Part shown: in pieces, positions 17,383 to 27,088 of the stretch
Numbering within the stretch: the first letter of the stretch is position 1
Layout of the letters: each line of letters opens with the position of its first letter
Assembly: GCF_000723205.1 (NCBI RefSeq)
Contig: NZ_HG315671.1
Span: forward strand, 1,337,351 to 1,401,350
From: Formosa agariphila KMM 3901
Lineage (GTDB): Bacteria; Bacteroidota; Bacteroidia; Flavobacteriales; Flavobacteriaceae
Direction: 5' to 3'
DNA length: 64,000 nt
The notes under the pieces: generated by a model
Seen by the model: the letters and a program-made list of their open reading frames with translations, nothing else
Database searches by the model: none
Told to the model about the DNA's origin: nothing
Made by a program: the position numbers and the translations under genes

Positions 17383-19734
17383 TTGGAGAAGTATTTAAGT
17401 CAGTTAAATGAAGCACAGTTAGCACCAACAATCCAGATGAACGGCCCTATGATAGTTATCGCAGGTGCGGGTTCAGGAAAAACGCGTGTGCTTACCTACA
17501 GAATTGCCTATTTAATGCATAAGGGAATCGACCCTTTTAATATTTTATCGTTAACATTTACCAATAAAGCAGCACGCGAAATGAAAGAGCGTATTGCGAC
17601 TATTGTTGGTCAAAGTGAGGCTAAGAATTTATGGATGGGAACATTTCACTCGGTATTTGCTAAGATTCTTAGAATAGAGGCAGACCGTTTAGGATATCCA
17701 GCAAACTTCACCATTTACGATGCGCAAGATTCTCAGCGTTTAATTTCATCTATTATAAAGGAGATGGGATTAGATAAAGAATTGTATAAATACAAATCTG
17801 TATTTTCTAGAATCTCTTCATATAAAAACAGTTTAATTACCGTTCGTGCTTATTTTCAGAATCCTGAATTAATCGAAGCAGATACAATGGCTAGACGTCC
17901 GCGTTTAGGAGATATTTATAAAGAATACGTTGATCGTTGTTTTAAATCTGGAGCTATGGATTTCGATGATTTATTATTGAAAACCAACGAACTTTTAACA
18001 CGTTTTCCAGAAGTATTAGCAAAATATCAAGATCGATTTAGATATATTTTGGTCGATGAGTATCAAGATACAAACCACTCACAATATTTAATAGTAAGAG
18101 CACTGTCCGATCGTTTCCAAAACATATGTGTGGTTGGGGATGATGCGCAAAGTATTTATGCGTTCCGTGGTGCCAATATTAATAACATTCTGAATTTCCA
18201 AAAGGATTACGACGATGTAAAAATGTTTCGACTAGAACAAAATTACAGATCGACTAAAACAATTGTAAATGCAGCGAATTCTATAATCGATAAAAACGAA
18301 ACCAAATTAGATAAGGTGGTTTGGACGGCTAATGATGAAGGGAATAAGATTAAAGTAAATCGTTCTATGACCGATGGGGAAGAAGGGCGCTATGTAGCGA
18401 GTACCATTTTTGAAACGAAAATGAACGAACAACTTAATCATTCAGATTTTGCTATTTTGTATCGTACCAATGCGCAGTCTCGTTCTATGGAAGACGCGTT
18501 GCGTAAACGTGACATTCCATATCGTATTTATGGTGGATTGTCATTCTATCAGCGTAAGGAGATTAAAGATATCCTGTCGTATTTACGAATTATTATCAAT
18601 CCGTCTGATGAAGAAGCGTTAAAACGTGTGATTAACTTCCCGCCACGAGGTATTGGACAAACAACTATAGATAAGTTGCTAATCGCTGCAAATGGTTATA
18701 AGCGTTCTATTTTTGAAGTGATGAAAAACATCGATAAAACCGATGTAAAGTTCAATTCAGGAACTAAGAATAAGTTGATGGATTTTGTGACCATGGTAGA
18801 GAGTTTTCAAGTGATGAATGAGAATGTAAATGCTTTCGAACTTGCCGACCATGTCACAAAAACAACAGGATTAATAAAAGAATTCAATAAAGACACCACG
18901 CCTGAGGGTGTTGCTAAGGTTGAAAATATTGAAGAGCTATTAAACGGTATTAAAGATTTCGTTGAAGAACAGAAAGAGCTTGCAGATACAACAGGATCTT
19001 TAACCGAATTTTTAGAAGATGTTGCACTGGCAACCGATTTAGATAATGATACTGGAGAAGATGATCGTGTAGCTTTAATGACTATTCACTTAGCAAAAGG
19101 ACTAGAGTTTCCGTATGTGTTTATTGTAGGACTTGAAGAAGATTTATTTCCAAGTGCTATGAGTATGAACACGCGAAGTGAATTAGAAGAAGAACGTCGT
19201 TTGTTTTATGTGGCTTTAACACGTGCAGAAAAACAAGCGTATTTAACTTATGCGTTGTCAAGATACCGTTGGGGAAAATTAGTAGATTCTGATCCAAGCC
19301 GATTTATTCAAGAAATAGACGAGGAGTATTTAGATATATTGACGCCTATTGAAGAACGTAGAATGAATCCGATGTTAGATGCTAACATTTTTGGAGATGC
19401 AGATACGCCAAGACCAGGGAATATCCGATTTAAGCCAGCTAAGCAATTACCAATTCAGAAAAAGGGAGCTTCAAAATTACAAGGGCCAGCTAAAGTTCAA
19501 ATCAATACACCTAAAAACTTAAAACCAGTAAGTAGTACTGGAGCAGCAGAAGGTGCTAATTTATTCGATAATAAATTAACAACAGGAACCATTGTAAAGC
19601 ATTTACGATTTGGTAAAGGAGAAGTTTTAAAAATTGAAGGTGCAGGAGCAGATACAAAAGCTGAAATAAAATTTGAAAATGGAGGTAATAAGAAACTATT
19701 GCTTCGTTTTGCTAAATTAGAGGTTTTAGGGTAA
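17383..19734 (+). CDS. UvrD/PcrA-family 3'-5' DNA helicase, TTG start
   Basis: A 783-residue superfamily 1A helicase. Motifs: Walker A GAGSGKT at 28-34, motif Ia TFTNKAAREMKER, motif II VDEYQDTN, motif III GDDAQSIYAFRGA, motif IV EQNYRST, motif V TIHLAKGLEF and motif VI VALTRAEK. The C-terminus has the PcrA-type Tudor-like region (TGTIVKHLRFGKGEV). It unwinds DNA in excision repair and removes RecA filaments or conflicts. The start is TTG at 17383: an in-frame TGA lies two codons upstream, and only this start keeps the family's YLSQLNEAQ beginning. The next ATG would remove those residues. A terminator follows at 19761-19794. Confidence 0.95.
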   Translation: MEKYLSQLNEAQLAPTIQMNGPMIVIAGAGSGKTRVLTYRIAYLMHKGIDPFNILSLTFTNKAAREMKERIATIVGQSEAKNLWMGTFHSVFAKILRIEADRLGYPANFTIYDAQDSQRLISSIIKEMGLDKELYKYKSVFSRISSYKNSLITVRAYFQNPELIEADTMARRPRLGDIYKEYVDRCFKSGAMDFDDLLLKTNELLTRFPEVLAKYQDRFRYILVDEYQDTNHSQYLIVRALSDRFQNICVVGDDAQSIYAFRGANINNILNFQKDYDDVKMFRLEQNYRSTKTIVNAANSIIDKNETKLDKVVWTANDEGNKIKVNRSMTDGEEGRYVASTIFETKMNEQLNHSDFAILYRTNAQSRSMEDALRKRDIPYRIYGGLSFYQRKEIKDILSYLRIIINPSDEEALKRVINFPPRGIGQTTIDKLLIAANGYKRSIFEVMKNIDKTDVKFNSGTKNKLMDFVTMVESFQVMNENVNAFELADHVTKTTGLIKEFNKDTTPEGVAKVENIEELLNGIKDFVEEQKELADTTGSLTEFLEDVALATDLDNDTGEDDRVALMTIHLAKGLEFPYVFIVGLEEDLFPSAMSMNTRSELEEERRLFYVALTRAEKQAYLTYALSRYRWGKLVDSDPSRFIQEIDEEYLDILTPIEERRMNPMLDANIFGDADTPRPGNIRFKPAKQLPIQKKGASKLQGPAKVQINTPKNLKPVSSTGAAEGANLFDNKLTTGTIVKHLRFGKGEVLKIEGAGADTKAEIKFENGGNKKLLLRFAKLEVLG

Positions 19735-19760
19735 CAGAAATATAATTAAGGTTAAGATTA

Positions 19761-19794
19761 AAAAAGTTCAGAATTCATTATTCTGGACTTTTTT
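19761..19794 (+). terminator. terminator after UvrD-like helicase gene
   Basis: Stem AAAAAGTTCAGAAT paired with ATTCTGGACTTTTT (one G-T pair), a 5-base loop and a T run. Confidence 0.85.
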
Positions 19795-19867
19795 ATTTTA
19801 ATTGACCGTCTATTCGTGATATAGTTTATGACAGATAATAAAGTTTCACTTAGTGAGTGAAGTAGTG

Positions 19868-19920
19868 CTAGTAAAAATCTTCTTCGTTGGGTAAATTTTT
19901 TATTTTATTGTTTTTACTAG
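19868..19920. repeat. 10-bp inverted repeats with 33-bp spacer
   Basis: CTAGTAAAAA (19868-19877) and its exact complement TTTTTACTAG (19911-19920) enclose 33 AT-rich bases. The right arm touches the stop of the broken gene that follows. It could be a weak terminator for that gene or a remnant of a small mobile element. No target duplication is obvious. Confidence 0.45.
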
Positions 19921-20307
19921 TTAACCAATAATCAGTAGGAAAAAACGCTCACCTATATCGAAAGCATATGGTAATTCTTCTTCTTCTAAACTTGAAATCA
20001 TTTGGTAATAGCATGCTTCGTTATTACCCATACACTGTTCAATAAAATCTGAGTTTTCTTTTATAAAAATATCAGCCAACTCTATTGAAGATAATTTAAT
20101 CTCATTTTGAAAACTTCCATTTTCGTGATTAGAAATCCATGACGACGCTATAATTTTGTATTTCTTGTCTAATCAATAAAAACGCAACGCCAAGCCGATA
20201 GGAGCAATTGAGGGAATTACCCGTGTTTTTCCATACCCAAGTTTATGTAAAGCTTTAACCATTTGCAATAGCTTTTGTCTGTTTTGTTCATAAAAACTTT
20301 TATTCAT
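19921..20307 (-). pseudogene. small conserved gene broken by an in-frame TGA
   Basis: Reading leftward from the ATG at 20305-20307, one frame runs for 129 codons to the TAA at 19921-19923. It is interrupted once, by TGA at 20173-20175. The first part is 44 residues (MNKSFYEQNRQKLLQ... ending LRFY). The second part is 83 residues (LDKKYKIIASSWISN... ending RFFLLIIG). Both parts read like normal protein with acidic, helical segments (SLEEEELPYAF) and no frameshift. A TGG (Trp) to TGA change would explain it. I do not recognise the family. Base composition is like the neighbours. A truncated 44-residue product or a sequencing error are alternatives. Confidence 0.7.
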
Positions 20308-20409
20308 GTGGGCTGTGATTGATTTAAAATAATTCAGGTATTATGTTGGTTTTAAAGGAGGTAGAGGTGAAAGGTGCTCATGATTTAACGAGGTAGAATA
20401 TGTAAATAA

Positions 20410-21273
20410 TTAATCTAAATGTGCTTCAATAAAGCTTTTTAATTTAGACCAAGTATCTAGTAGTTCTAAACCAGCCCAACCATGTCCCGCTTCAGGATAT
20501 AATGTGTATTCGTGCATAATTCCCAATTCTTGAAGTTTATGTTGTAATTGATCTCCTTGAGAGGTCGGCACCAAAGGGTCTTTTCCGCCATAAAATAAAA
20601 CTGTTGGCGGTGCTGCTGCAGTAACTTGATGATACGGACTTACAGTTTCTAAAAATTCGGTAGTTAAATCAATACCATAAAGGTTTTCTAGTAAACTAGC
20701 TGTGTTGAAATTTAAATTTTCTAAATATGCAGGGTCTGTAAAATTTGTAGGTCCAACAATACTACAAACCATTTTAATCAGTTCGTTTTCGTTGAAGGCG
20801 TAACTCCATAGTAAAGCTAAATGTGCACCTGCGCTAGTGCCTATAAATCCGAAGTCATCGGAAATTTGATAGGCATCAAGATTCGCGTTTAAATGATTAA
20901 TTACTGCCGAGATATCGTTTATTTGTGTTGGGTAGGCTTCTGTACTTTCGTCTACCAAACGGTAATTCATATTTACAATTGCAGTATTTGGTAAGTCTTT
21001 TTGGATTAGAGCTACAAAACCATTCATATCGTTTTTATCGCCAGAAGTCCATCCGCCACCATGCACTAAAATTAAAGTTTTGGTGTCTATATCACGATGT
21101 TCAGGTAAATAAATATCATAGGTCTGAGATTCGTGATTACCATATGAGACATCTGTTTTAATTAAGGCTTCTAAATCTGTAAATTCATTTGTATCAGATG
21201 TGGTGTCTGATGTGCACGAATAACTAGAAACTGCAATTAATAGTAGGATGATAATGGATTTTATTGGTTTCAT
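20410..21273 (-). CDS. alpha/beta hydrolase lipoprotein (esterase)
   Basis: A 287-residue predicted lipoprotein: signal peptide with lipid-attachment Cys20 (SSYSC), then a BD-FAE/carboxylesterase type alpha/beta hydrolase. The oxyanion motif HGGGW lies near residue 71, the nucleophile elbow GTSAGA near 144-149, the Asp in GGKDPLVP near 230, and the His in EAGHGW near 264. Together they form a complete Ser-Asp-His triad. It should act in the envelope on ester substrates such as acetylated or feruloylated sugars, but the substrate is inference. It is divergent from the tsaC-like gene across a 47-base gap that holds a perfect inverted repeat. Confidence 0.9.
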   Translation of the reverse strand: MKPIKSIIILLLIAVSSYSCTSDTTSDTNEFTDLEALIKTDVSYGNHESQTYDIYLPEHRDIDTKTLILVHGGGWTSGDKNDMNGFVALIQKDLPNTAIVNMNYRLVDESTEAYPTQINDISAVINHLNANLDAYQISDDFGFIGTSAGAHLALLWSYAFNENELIKMVCSIVGPTNFTDPAYLENLNFNTASLLENLYGIDLTTEFLETVSPYHQVTAAAPPTVLFYGGKDPLVPTSQGDQLQHKLQELGIMHEYTLYPEAGHGWAGLELLDTWSKLKSFIEAHLD

Positions 21274-21291
21274 TATAAATTATTAATTACT

Positions 21292-21310
21292 TTGTAGAAC
21301 GATTCTACAA
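21292..21310. promoter_or_regulatory. operator-like inverted repeat in divergent promoter gap
   Basis: TTGTAGAA (21292-21299) and TTCTACAA (21303-21310) are exact complements around CGA. The site lies between two divergent gene starts and ends 10 bases before the ATG at 21321. There is no T run, so it is not a terminator. A dimeric regulator site is plausible but unproven. Confidence 0.4.
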
Positions 21311-21320
21311 TATACTTATT

Positions 21321-21941
21321 ATGGCCGAGTTAATAAAAATTTATGAAGAAAATCCGAACCCTAAGGAAATAAAAAAAATAGTGGAGGTTTTAAAACGTGG
21401 TGGACTAATTATTTATCCAACCGATACGGTATATGGTTTAGGATGCGATATTACAAATAGTAAGGCTTTAGAGCGTATAGCACGTATAAAAGGGGTGAAA
21501 TTGGAAAAAGCAAATTTCTCATTTATTTGTTACGACTTGAGTAATTTGAGCGATTACGTAAAACAAATAGATACGTCTACTTTTAAAATATTAAAACGAG
21601 CTTTACCAGGACCATATACATTTATTCTTCCTGGAGCCAAAACTTTGCCAACAGCTTTCAAGAAAAAGAAAACAGTTGGTATTCGTGTTCCAAATAATAG
21701 AATAGCTTTAGAAATTGTTAAAGCATTAGGAAACCCTATTGTTTCAACTTCTATTAGAGATGAAGATGAGGTTTTAGAATATACTACAGATCCAGAATTA
21801 ATTTATGAAAAATGGGATAATCTAGTTGATTTGGTAATCGATGGTGGTTATGGGGGTAATCAAGCGTCTACAGTAATCGATTTTTCCGAAGACGAACCTG
21901 TAATTGTGAGGGAAGGGAAAGGAAGTTTAGAAATTTTTTAA
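21321..21941 (+). CDS. threonylcarbamoyl-AMP synthase family protein (Sua5/YciO/YrdC)
   Basis: A 206-residue YrdC-domain protein. The fold signature is clear: GGLIIYPTDTVYGLGCD near residues 27-43, then KR/K-rich nucleotide-binding segments (RIKGVKLEK), LPGPYTFIL and GIRVPNNRIALEIV, and STSI before the C-terminal strand. YrdC/Sua5 enzymes make threonylcarbamoyl-AMP from Thr, bicarbonate and ATP for the t6A modification of ANN-decoding tRNAs. The length matches the short TsaC/YciO type. YciO-type paralogues look similar, so the exact subfamily is not settled. It is followed after 56 bases by nadC and may head the nadC-yihY-priA operon. Confidence 0.88.
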   Translation: MAELIKIYEENPNPKEIKKIVEVLKRGGLIIYPTDTVYGLGCDITNSKALERIARIKGVKLEKANFSFICYDLSNLSDYVKQIDTSTFKILKRALPGPYTFILPGAKTLPTAFKKKKTVGIRVPNNRIALEIVKALGNPIVSTSIRDEDEVLEYTTDPELIYEKWDNLVDLVIDGGYGGNQASTVIDFSEDEPVIVREGKGSLEIF

Positions 21942-21997
21942 TTCGATTTTATTACATTTTAAATCCGCAATTAGTAATTTAGCATCAAATAATTTTT

Positions 21998-22855
21998 ATG
22001 ATAAGTAAGGAGCAATTCGATAAGGAAATAGAAGGTATTATTAGTAATGCTGTACGTGAAGATGTTGGTGATGGTGATCATAGTTCTTTAGCCTGTATTC
22101 CAGAAACAGCACAAGGAAAAGCCAAATTACTGGTAAAAGATGCAGGTGTTATTGCAGGTGTAGAATTTGCTAAAAAGGTTTTTGAATATATTGATAGTAA
22201 TTTAAAAATTGAAACTTTAATTGAAGACGGGACCAAAGTAAAATATGGTGATGTTGTTTTTTACGTAGAAGGTGCTTCGCAATCTATTTTAAAAGCAGAG
22301 CGTTTGGTTTTAAATGCCATGCAACGTATGAGTGCAATTGCAACTAAAACAAAATCGTATGTCGATTTGTTAGAAGGTACCGGAACTAAAATTTTAGATA
22401 CAAGAAAAACTACGCCTGGTATTCGTGCTCTAGAAAAATGGGCTGTTAAAATAGGAGGTGGAGAAAATCATAGATTTGCGTTGTACGACATGATTATGTT
22501 AAAAGATAATCATATCGATTTTGCTGGTGGAATTACTGCTGCGATTACAAAAACTCAAGCTTATTTAAAATCGAATAATAAAGATTTAAAAATTATTGTT
22601 GAAGCTAGAAACCTTCAAGAAATTGAAGAGATTCTTCTAAACGATGGGGTATACCGCATTTTAATAGATAATTTTAATTACGCCGATACCAAGACTGCCG
22701 TAAAGTTAATTGGTGATACATGCCAAACAGAATCTTCGGGAGGAATTAATGAAAATACACTTCGTAAGTATGCCGAATGTGGTGTAAACTGTATTTCATC
22801 TGGAGCATTAACGCATTCTGTTTATAATATGGATTTAAGCCTCAAAGCGGTTTAA
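21998..22855 (+). CDS. nadC: nicotinate-nucleotide diphosphorylase (carboxylating)
   Basis: A 285-residue quinolinate phosphoribosyltransferase that makes nicotinate mononucleotide from quinolinate and PRPP in NAD synthesis. Visible signatures are REDVGDGDHSS at the N-terminus, ERLVLNAMQRMSAIAT, DTRKTTPGIRALEKWAVKIGGGENHRF (here split for reading) and LKDNHI, then VEARNLQEIEE, DNF and ESSGGI in the barrel. Length is normal. nadA and nadB are not in the window. The stop is 2 bases before the yihY-type gene, so they are co-transcribed. Confidence 0.97.
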   Translation: MISKEQFDKEIEGIISNAVREDVGDGDHSSLACIPETAQGKAKLLVKDAGVIAGVEFAKKVFEYIDSNLKIETLIEDGTKVKYGDVVFYVEGASQSILKAERLVLNAMQRMSAIATKTKSYVDLLEGTGTKILDTRKTTPGIRALEKWAVKIGGGENHRFALYDMIMLKDNHIDFAGGITAAITKTQAYLKSNNKDLKIIVEARNLQEIEEILLNDGVYRILIDNFNYADTKTAVKLIGDTCQTESSGGINENTLRKYAECGVNCISSGALTHSVYNMDLSLKAV

Positions 22856-22857
22856 TT

Positions 22858-23799
22858 ATGACAAAGCCTATTGAGGATAAGCTAGCCGAAATTCCAATAG
22901 TAAATTTTCTAGTAAGATTCTTTAAAACGCTTAAACTGCCAGGTCTAGAAGGTCTTACTGTTTACGATTTATTAGAGTTATATATTACTGGTATTATAAA
23001 AGGAGCATTAACCTCTAGAGCAAGTGCGATAGCCTTTAATTTTTTTATGGCTATTTTTCCGTTTCTATTATTCATCTTAATACTTATTCCTCATATTCCT
23101 ATTGAAGGGTTTAAAGCAGAGTTTTTAGATTTTTTAGAATCATTTTTACCACCAACAACATCCGATTTCTTTTTCAAAAATATATTTGAAAACATTGAAA
23201 GTTCAGAACGTGGCGGATTACTATCAACCGTATTTCTATTATCAATATTTTTAATGGCTAATGGAGTAAATGCCGTGTTTTCGGCATTTGAAAGCTCGTA
23301 TCATTTTGAAACATCTCGAAGTGTAATAAGACAATATTTATATGCTTTAGGTGTGGCCTTAATTCTTGCTTTTTTAGTGGTGATTTCTGTGGCAGTATTT
23401 GGGTTTGTAGAGATTTATGTTCTTGGAAGTTTATTCGATACTTTACAACATCGAGGTGTGGAAGTAGGAGATAGCAGTATTATCTTTATAAATATAGCAA
23501 AGTATGTATTCGGAATAATTATGGTGTATTTGTCAACAGCAACGCTGTATTATTTCGGAACGCGAGAAGGAAAGCACAGTCGGTTTTTTTCGGCTGGCGC
23601 CTTATTTACTACCATGTTAATTGTATGTTTTTCATATCTGTTTGGAGTGTATATCGAAGAGTTTTCTCAGTATAATGAATTGTATGGATCTATCGGGGCA
23701 TTGCTAATTTTAATGTTTTATTTGTGGTTGAATTCTAATATTATTTTGTTGGGTTACGAATTAAACGTGTCTTTACGTCAACTACATAAAAGCAACTAA
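22858..23799 (+). CDS. YihY/BrkB family inner-membrane protein
   Basis: A 313-residue membrane protein of the YihY (formerly RNase BN/BrkB) family. It has about six hydrophobic segments, for example AFNFFMAIFPFLLFILILIP near 65, LLSTVFLLSIFLMANGV near 130 and YALGVALILAFLVVISVAVF near 165. The family hallmarks ASAIAFNFFMAIFPF and NELYGSIGALLILMFYLWL are present. The molecular function is not established; the old RNase annotation is wrong for the family. It sits between nadC (2-base gap) and priA (1-base gap) in a tight operon. Confidence 0.93.
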   Translation: MTKPIEDKLAEIPIVNFLVRFFKTLKLPGLEGLTVYDLLELYITGIIKGALTSRASAIAFNFFMAIFPFLLFILILIPHIPIEGFKAEFLDFLESFLPPTTSDFFFKNIFENIESSERGGLLSTVFLLSIFLMANGVNAVFSAFESSYHFETSRSVIRQYLYALGVALILAFLVVISVAVFGFVEIYVLGSLFDTLQHRGVEVGDSSIIFINIAKYVFGIIMVYLSTATLYYFGTREGKHSRFFSAGALFTTMLIVCFSYLFGVYIEEFSQYNELYGSIGALLILMFYLWLNSNIILLGYELNVSLRQLHKSN

Positions 23800-23800
23800 T

Positions 23801-26254
23801 ATGTCTCATTATATAGATGTTATACTTCCTATTCCTGTAGAAAACCTGTTTACTTATGTTATTACAGAAGCAGAAGCTGGGTTTTTAAAAGCAGGAATGC
23901 GAGTAGCTGTACCTTTCGGAAAAACGAAAGTATATACAGCAGTTGTAAAAACAATTCATACTAATGCGCCATTAAAATATGAAGCAAAACAAATTCATCA
24001 AATATTAGATGAAACACCAATTGTAACCGAAACTCAATTAAGGTTATGGGATTGGATGGCAAACTATTATTTATGTGCTGTTGGAGATGTAATGCGAGCG
24101 GCTTTACCAAATGCTTTTATTTTAGAAAGTGAAACGTTAATAAGTAAGAATAAAGACAAGGTTATATGTGACACAGATTTAAAAGATGATGAATTTTTAA
24201 TTTATGAAGCATTACAGCATCAGTCTTCGTTACGCATTCAAGATATAGTAGATATTGTAGATCGAAAACAAGTCTTTCCTATTATTAAACGCCTTTTAGA
24301 AAAAGAAGCTATTGTAGTAGAAGAAGAAGTGTTTGAAAAATATAAACCAAAACTGGTTAAATATGTTAAGCTTCAAAATCAGCATACTACCCAATCTGGT
24401 TTACAACAGTTGTTAGAAGACTTAAGTAGAGCACCTAAACAACGAGATGTTGTAATGAGTTTATTTCAGTTATCTGCCAAAACAAAAAAAGCAATAAAGG
24501 TTTCTGAATTAACTGAAGCCAGCGGAGCATCTAATAGTATTATAAAATCGTTAATTGATAAATCGGTATTAGAAGAATATTTTATTCAAACCGATCGCGT
24601 CGAATTTGACGGTAAGGCTTCAGAAGCTTCGAAAGCTTTAAATACAGAGCAAACAGAAGCTTTACATCAAATAAAAACGTCTTTTGAAACGCATCAAGTT
24701 ACATTGCTTCATGGTGTAACTTCTTCTGGGAAAACAGAAGTGTATGTTAAGTTAATTGAGGCCGTTTTAAAAACCGGGAAACAGGTTTTGTACTTATTGC
24801 CAGAAATTGCACTAACTACACAGTTAGTAAATAGATTACAAATCTATTTTGGAGAACAAGTAGCTGTATTTCATTCTAAATATTCTGCGCACGAACGTGT
24901 TGAGGTTTGGAATAATGTATTATCTAATGCTCCGAAAGCTCAAGTGGTTTTGGGTGCGCGATCTTCTATATTTTTACCTTTTAAATCGCTCGGACTAATA
25001 ATAGTAGACGAGGAGCATGAACAATCTTTTAAGCAATTTGATCCTGCACCACGATATCATGCTAGAGATTCGGCAGTGGTTTTGGCTCATTTTCACGGTG
25101 CGAAAACATTATTAGGTTCTGCGACACCAAGTTTAGAAAGCTACTTTAATGTGCAACAACGAAAATATGGTTTGGTAGAAATTACTAAGCGTTATAATAA
25201 TGTGTTGATGCCGGATATAGAATTAATAGATATTAAAGACAAGCATAAACGTAAATTAATGAAAGGTCATTTTAGCGATAGAATGATTCAAGTAATGGCT
25301 GAAACCTTAGAAGAAGGACATCAAATTATTTTATTCCAAAACCGTCGTGGATTTTCGCCAATTGTAGAATGTAACACTTGCGGACATTCGCCGCAATGTC
25401 CGAATTGCGATGTCAGTTTAACGTTTCACAGCTATCGCAATCAGTTACGTTGTCATTATTGTGGTTATAATATTGCTAAACCTTTAAAATGTCAGGCTTG
25501 TGGAGATACTGCTTTAGATACTAAAGGTTTTGGTACCGAACAAATAGAGGAGGAGGTTAAGCAATTGTTTCCAAATCATAAAGCAGGCCGTATGGATTTA
25601 GATACGACACGCGGTAAATATGGTTATGAAAAAATAATAACAGCTTTCGAGCAACAGGAAATGGATATTTTGGTGGGGACCCAAATGCTAACTAAAGGTC
25701 TCGATTTTAGAAACGTTGCTTTAGTTGGTATTATGAATGCCGATAATTTATTGAATTTCCCAGATTTTAGAGCGCACGAACGTAGCTATCAATTATTATC
25801 TCAAGTTTCTGGTCGAGCTGGACGAACAGAAAAACAAGGGAAGGTTTTAATTCAAACGTATAATCCGTTTCACAATATATTGCAGCAGGTTTCAACTAAT
25901 AATTATGTTGCCATGTATAAAGAACAAATGGACGAACGTTATAATTTTAAGTATCCGCCAGTATACCGTTTAATTCGTGTTACATTAAAGCATAAGGATT
26001 TTAACCGAGTAAATACGGCATCTGTTTGGTTAGGAACTGCTTTAAGGCAAGTGTTTGGAGATTATGTTCTGGGTCCGGTAGATCCGCCAGTGGCAAGAAT
26101 TAGAAATCAGTTTCACAAAAATATTTTAATTAAAATTCCATCAAAGCAATCGTTAGGAGGTACAAAAAAAGCTATCGTTAAAATAAACAATAGCTTTATG
26201 AATGTGAAGGATTTTAGATCTGTAAGATTAATCTTGAATGTCGATGCGTATTAA
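23801..26254 (+). CDS. priA: primosomal protein N' (replication restart helicase PriA)
   Basis: An 817-residue helicase that reloads the replisome at abandoned forks. An N-terminal 3'-DNA-binding domain (about 1-100) is followed by the helicase core with Walker A GVTSSGKTEV near residue 308 and motif II VDEEHE. The zinc-binding insertion has eight Cys in CNTCGHSPQCPNC and CHYCGY/CQACG. Motif V/VI follow (GTQMLTKGLDF, SGRAGR). Length is typical for Bacteroidota PriA. It is the last gene of the nadC block, and its stop overlaps the LytTR gene on the other strand by 4 bases. Confidence 0.97.
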   Translation: MSHYIDVILPIPVENLFTYVITEAEAGFLKAGMRVAVPFGKTKVYTAVVKTIHTNAPLKYEAKQIHQILDETPIVTETQLRLWDWMANYYLCAVGDVMRAALPNAFILESETLISKNKDKVICDTDLKDDEFLIYEALQHQSSLRIQDIVDIVDRKQVFPIIKRLLEKEAIVVEEEVFEKYKPKLVKYVKLQNQHTTQSGLQQLLEDLSRAPKQRDVVMSLFQLSAKTKKAIKVSELTEASGASNSIIKSLIDKSVLEEYFIQTDRVEFDGKASEASKALNTEQTEALHQIKTSFETHQVTLLHGVTSSGKTEVYVKLIEAVLKTGKQVLYLLPEIALTTQLVNRLQIYFGEQVAVFHSKYSAHERVEVWNNVLSNAPKAQVVLGARSSIFLPFKSLGLIIVDEEHEQSFKQFDPAPRYHARDSAVVLAHFHGAKTLLGSATPSLESYFNVQQRKYGLVEITKRYNNVLMPDIELIDIKDKHKRKLMKGHFSDRMIQVMAETLEEGHQIILFQNRRGFSPIVECNTCGHSPQCPNCDVSLTFHSYRNQLRCHYCGYNIAKPLKCQACGDTALDTKGFGTEQIEEEVKQLFPNHKAGRMDLDTTRGKYGYEKIITAFEQQEMDILVGTQMLTKGLDFRNVALVGIMNADNLLNFPDFRAHERSYQLLSQVSGRAGRTEKQGKVLIQTYNPFHNILQQVSTNNYVAMYKEQMDERYNFKYPPVYRLIRVTLKHKDFNRVNTASVWLGTALRQVFGDYVLGPVDPPVARIRNQFHKNILIKIPSKQSLGGTKKAIVKINNSFMNVKDFRSVRLILNVDAY

Positions 26255-26946
26255 ATACTGTTTAAAGCTTCAATAAGTTGAGATTTCTTATTTCGGCTTA
26301 ACGGAATTTCAAACGATCCAACTTCAACATTTTTACTATTAAATCTGTCAATTTTGTCTAGGTTAACGATATATGACTTATGAATTCTTAAAAATTTTCC
26401 TTCAGGAAGTTCCATTTCAAAAGCTTTCATAGTAGACAATACCACTAAACTACCTTCTGCAGTAACTAGTTTTACATAGTCACCAAGTGCTTCAATCCAT
26501 TTAATGTCGTTAATATAAACCTTACGTTTCTTCAGATTACTTTTAACGAAAATGTGTTCGCCTTCAGCTTCTGTGAAATCTAATTTTAGTTTATGTTGTT
26601 CTACTGCTTTTTCAACAGCAGTCATAAAACGTTCACGGGTAATTGGCTTCTTTAAGTAATCGGTAGCATCGTAATTAAATGCTTTAAAAGCATATTCCGT
26701 TTTACCAGTAACAAAAATAATTTGGGGCTTGTTGTTTAAAACGTCAAGAAGTTCAAAACCGTTAAGTACAGGCATTTCTATATCTAAAAAGATAAGATCA
26801 ACTTTGTGTGAGTTTAAACCATTTTTGGTTTCAAGCGCACTACTGTACTCTGCAATTAAATTAAGAGCAGCGTGGTTTTCTATCAACTTTACTATGGACA
26901 AGCGCTGAATTGCAGAATCGTCTACTACTACACAGTTTAAAGTCAT
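26251..26946 (-). CDS. LytTR-family response regulator
   Basis: A 231-residue two-component regulator. The receiver domain (1-120) has the acidic pair Asp9-Asp10, the phospho-acceptor Asp55 (FLDIEMP) and the Lys in YLKKP. The C-terminal LytTR DNA-binding domain spans about 135-231 (IFVKSNLKKRKVYINDIKWIEALGDYVKL ... RIHKSYIVNLDKI, split here by dots). No histidine kinase gene is adjacent, so it is an orphan in this window. The gene is convergent with priA (4-base overlap at the ends) and divergent from the rpsF operon. Confidence 0.94.
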   Translation of the reverse strand: MTLNCVVVDDSAIQRLSIVKLIENHAALNLIAEYSSALETKNGLNSHKVDLIFLDIEMPVLNGFELLDVLNNKPQIIFVTGKTEYAFKAFNYDATDYLKKPITRERFMTAVEKAVEQHKLKLDFTEAEGEHIFVKSNLKKRKVYINDIKWIEALGDYVKLVTAEGSLVVLSTMKAFEMELPEGKFLRIHKSYIVNLDKIDRFNSKNVEVGSFEIPLSRNKKSQLIEALNSI

Positions 26947-27088
26947 AACATTAAATGTTTCGGTTAAGTTATCGACAATAGTACAAATTAATCGGTTAAA
27001 AACAAAAGAAATACCGATAAAGTGTAATATTGGGTATGTGTTAACATATCATTAACAAGGTAAGTAAGTAAAACTAATTAATATAGTG

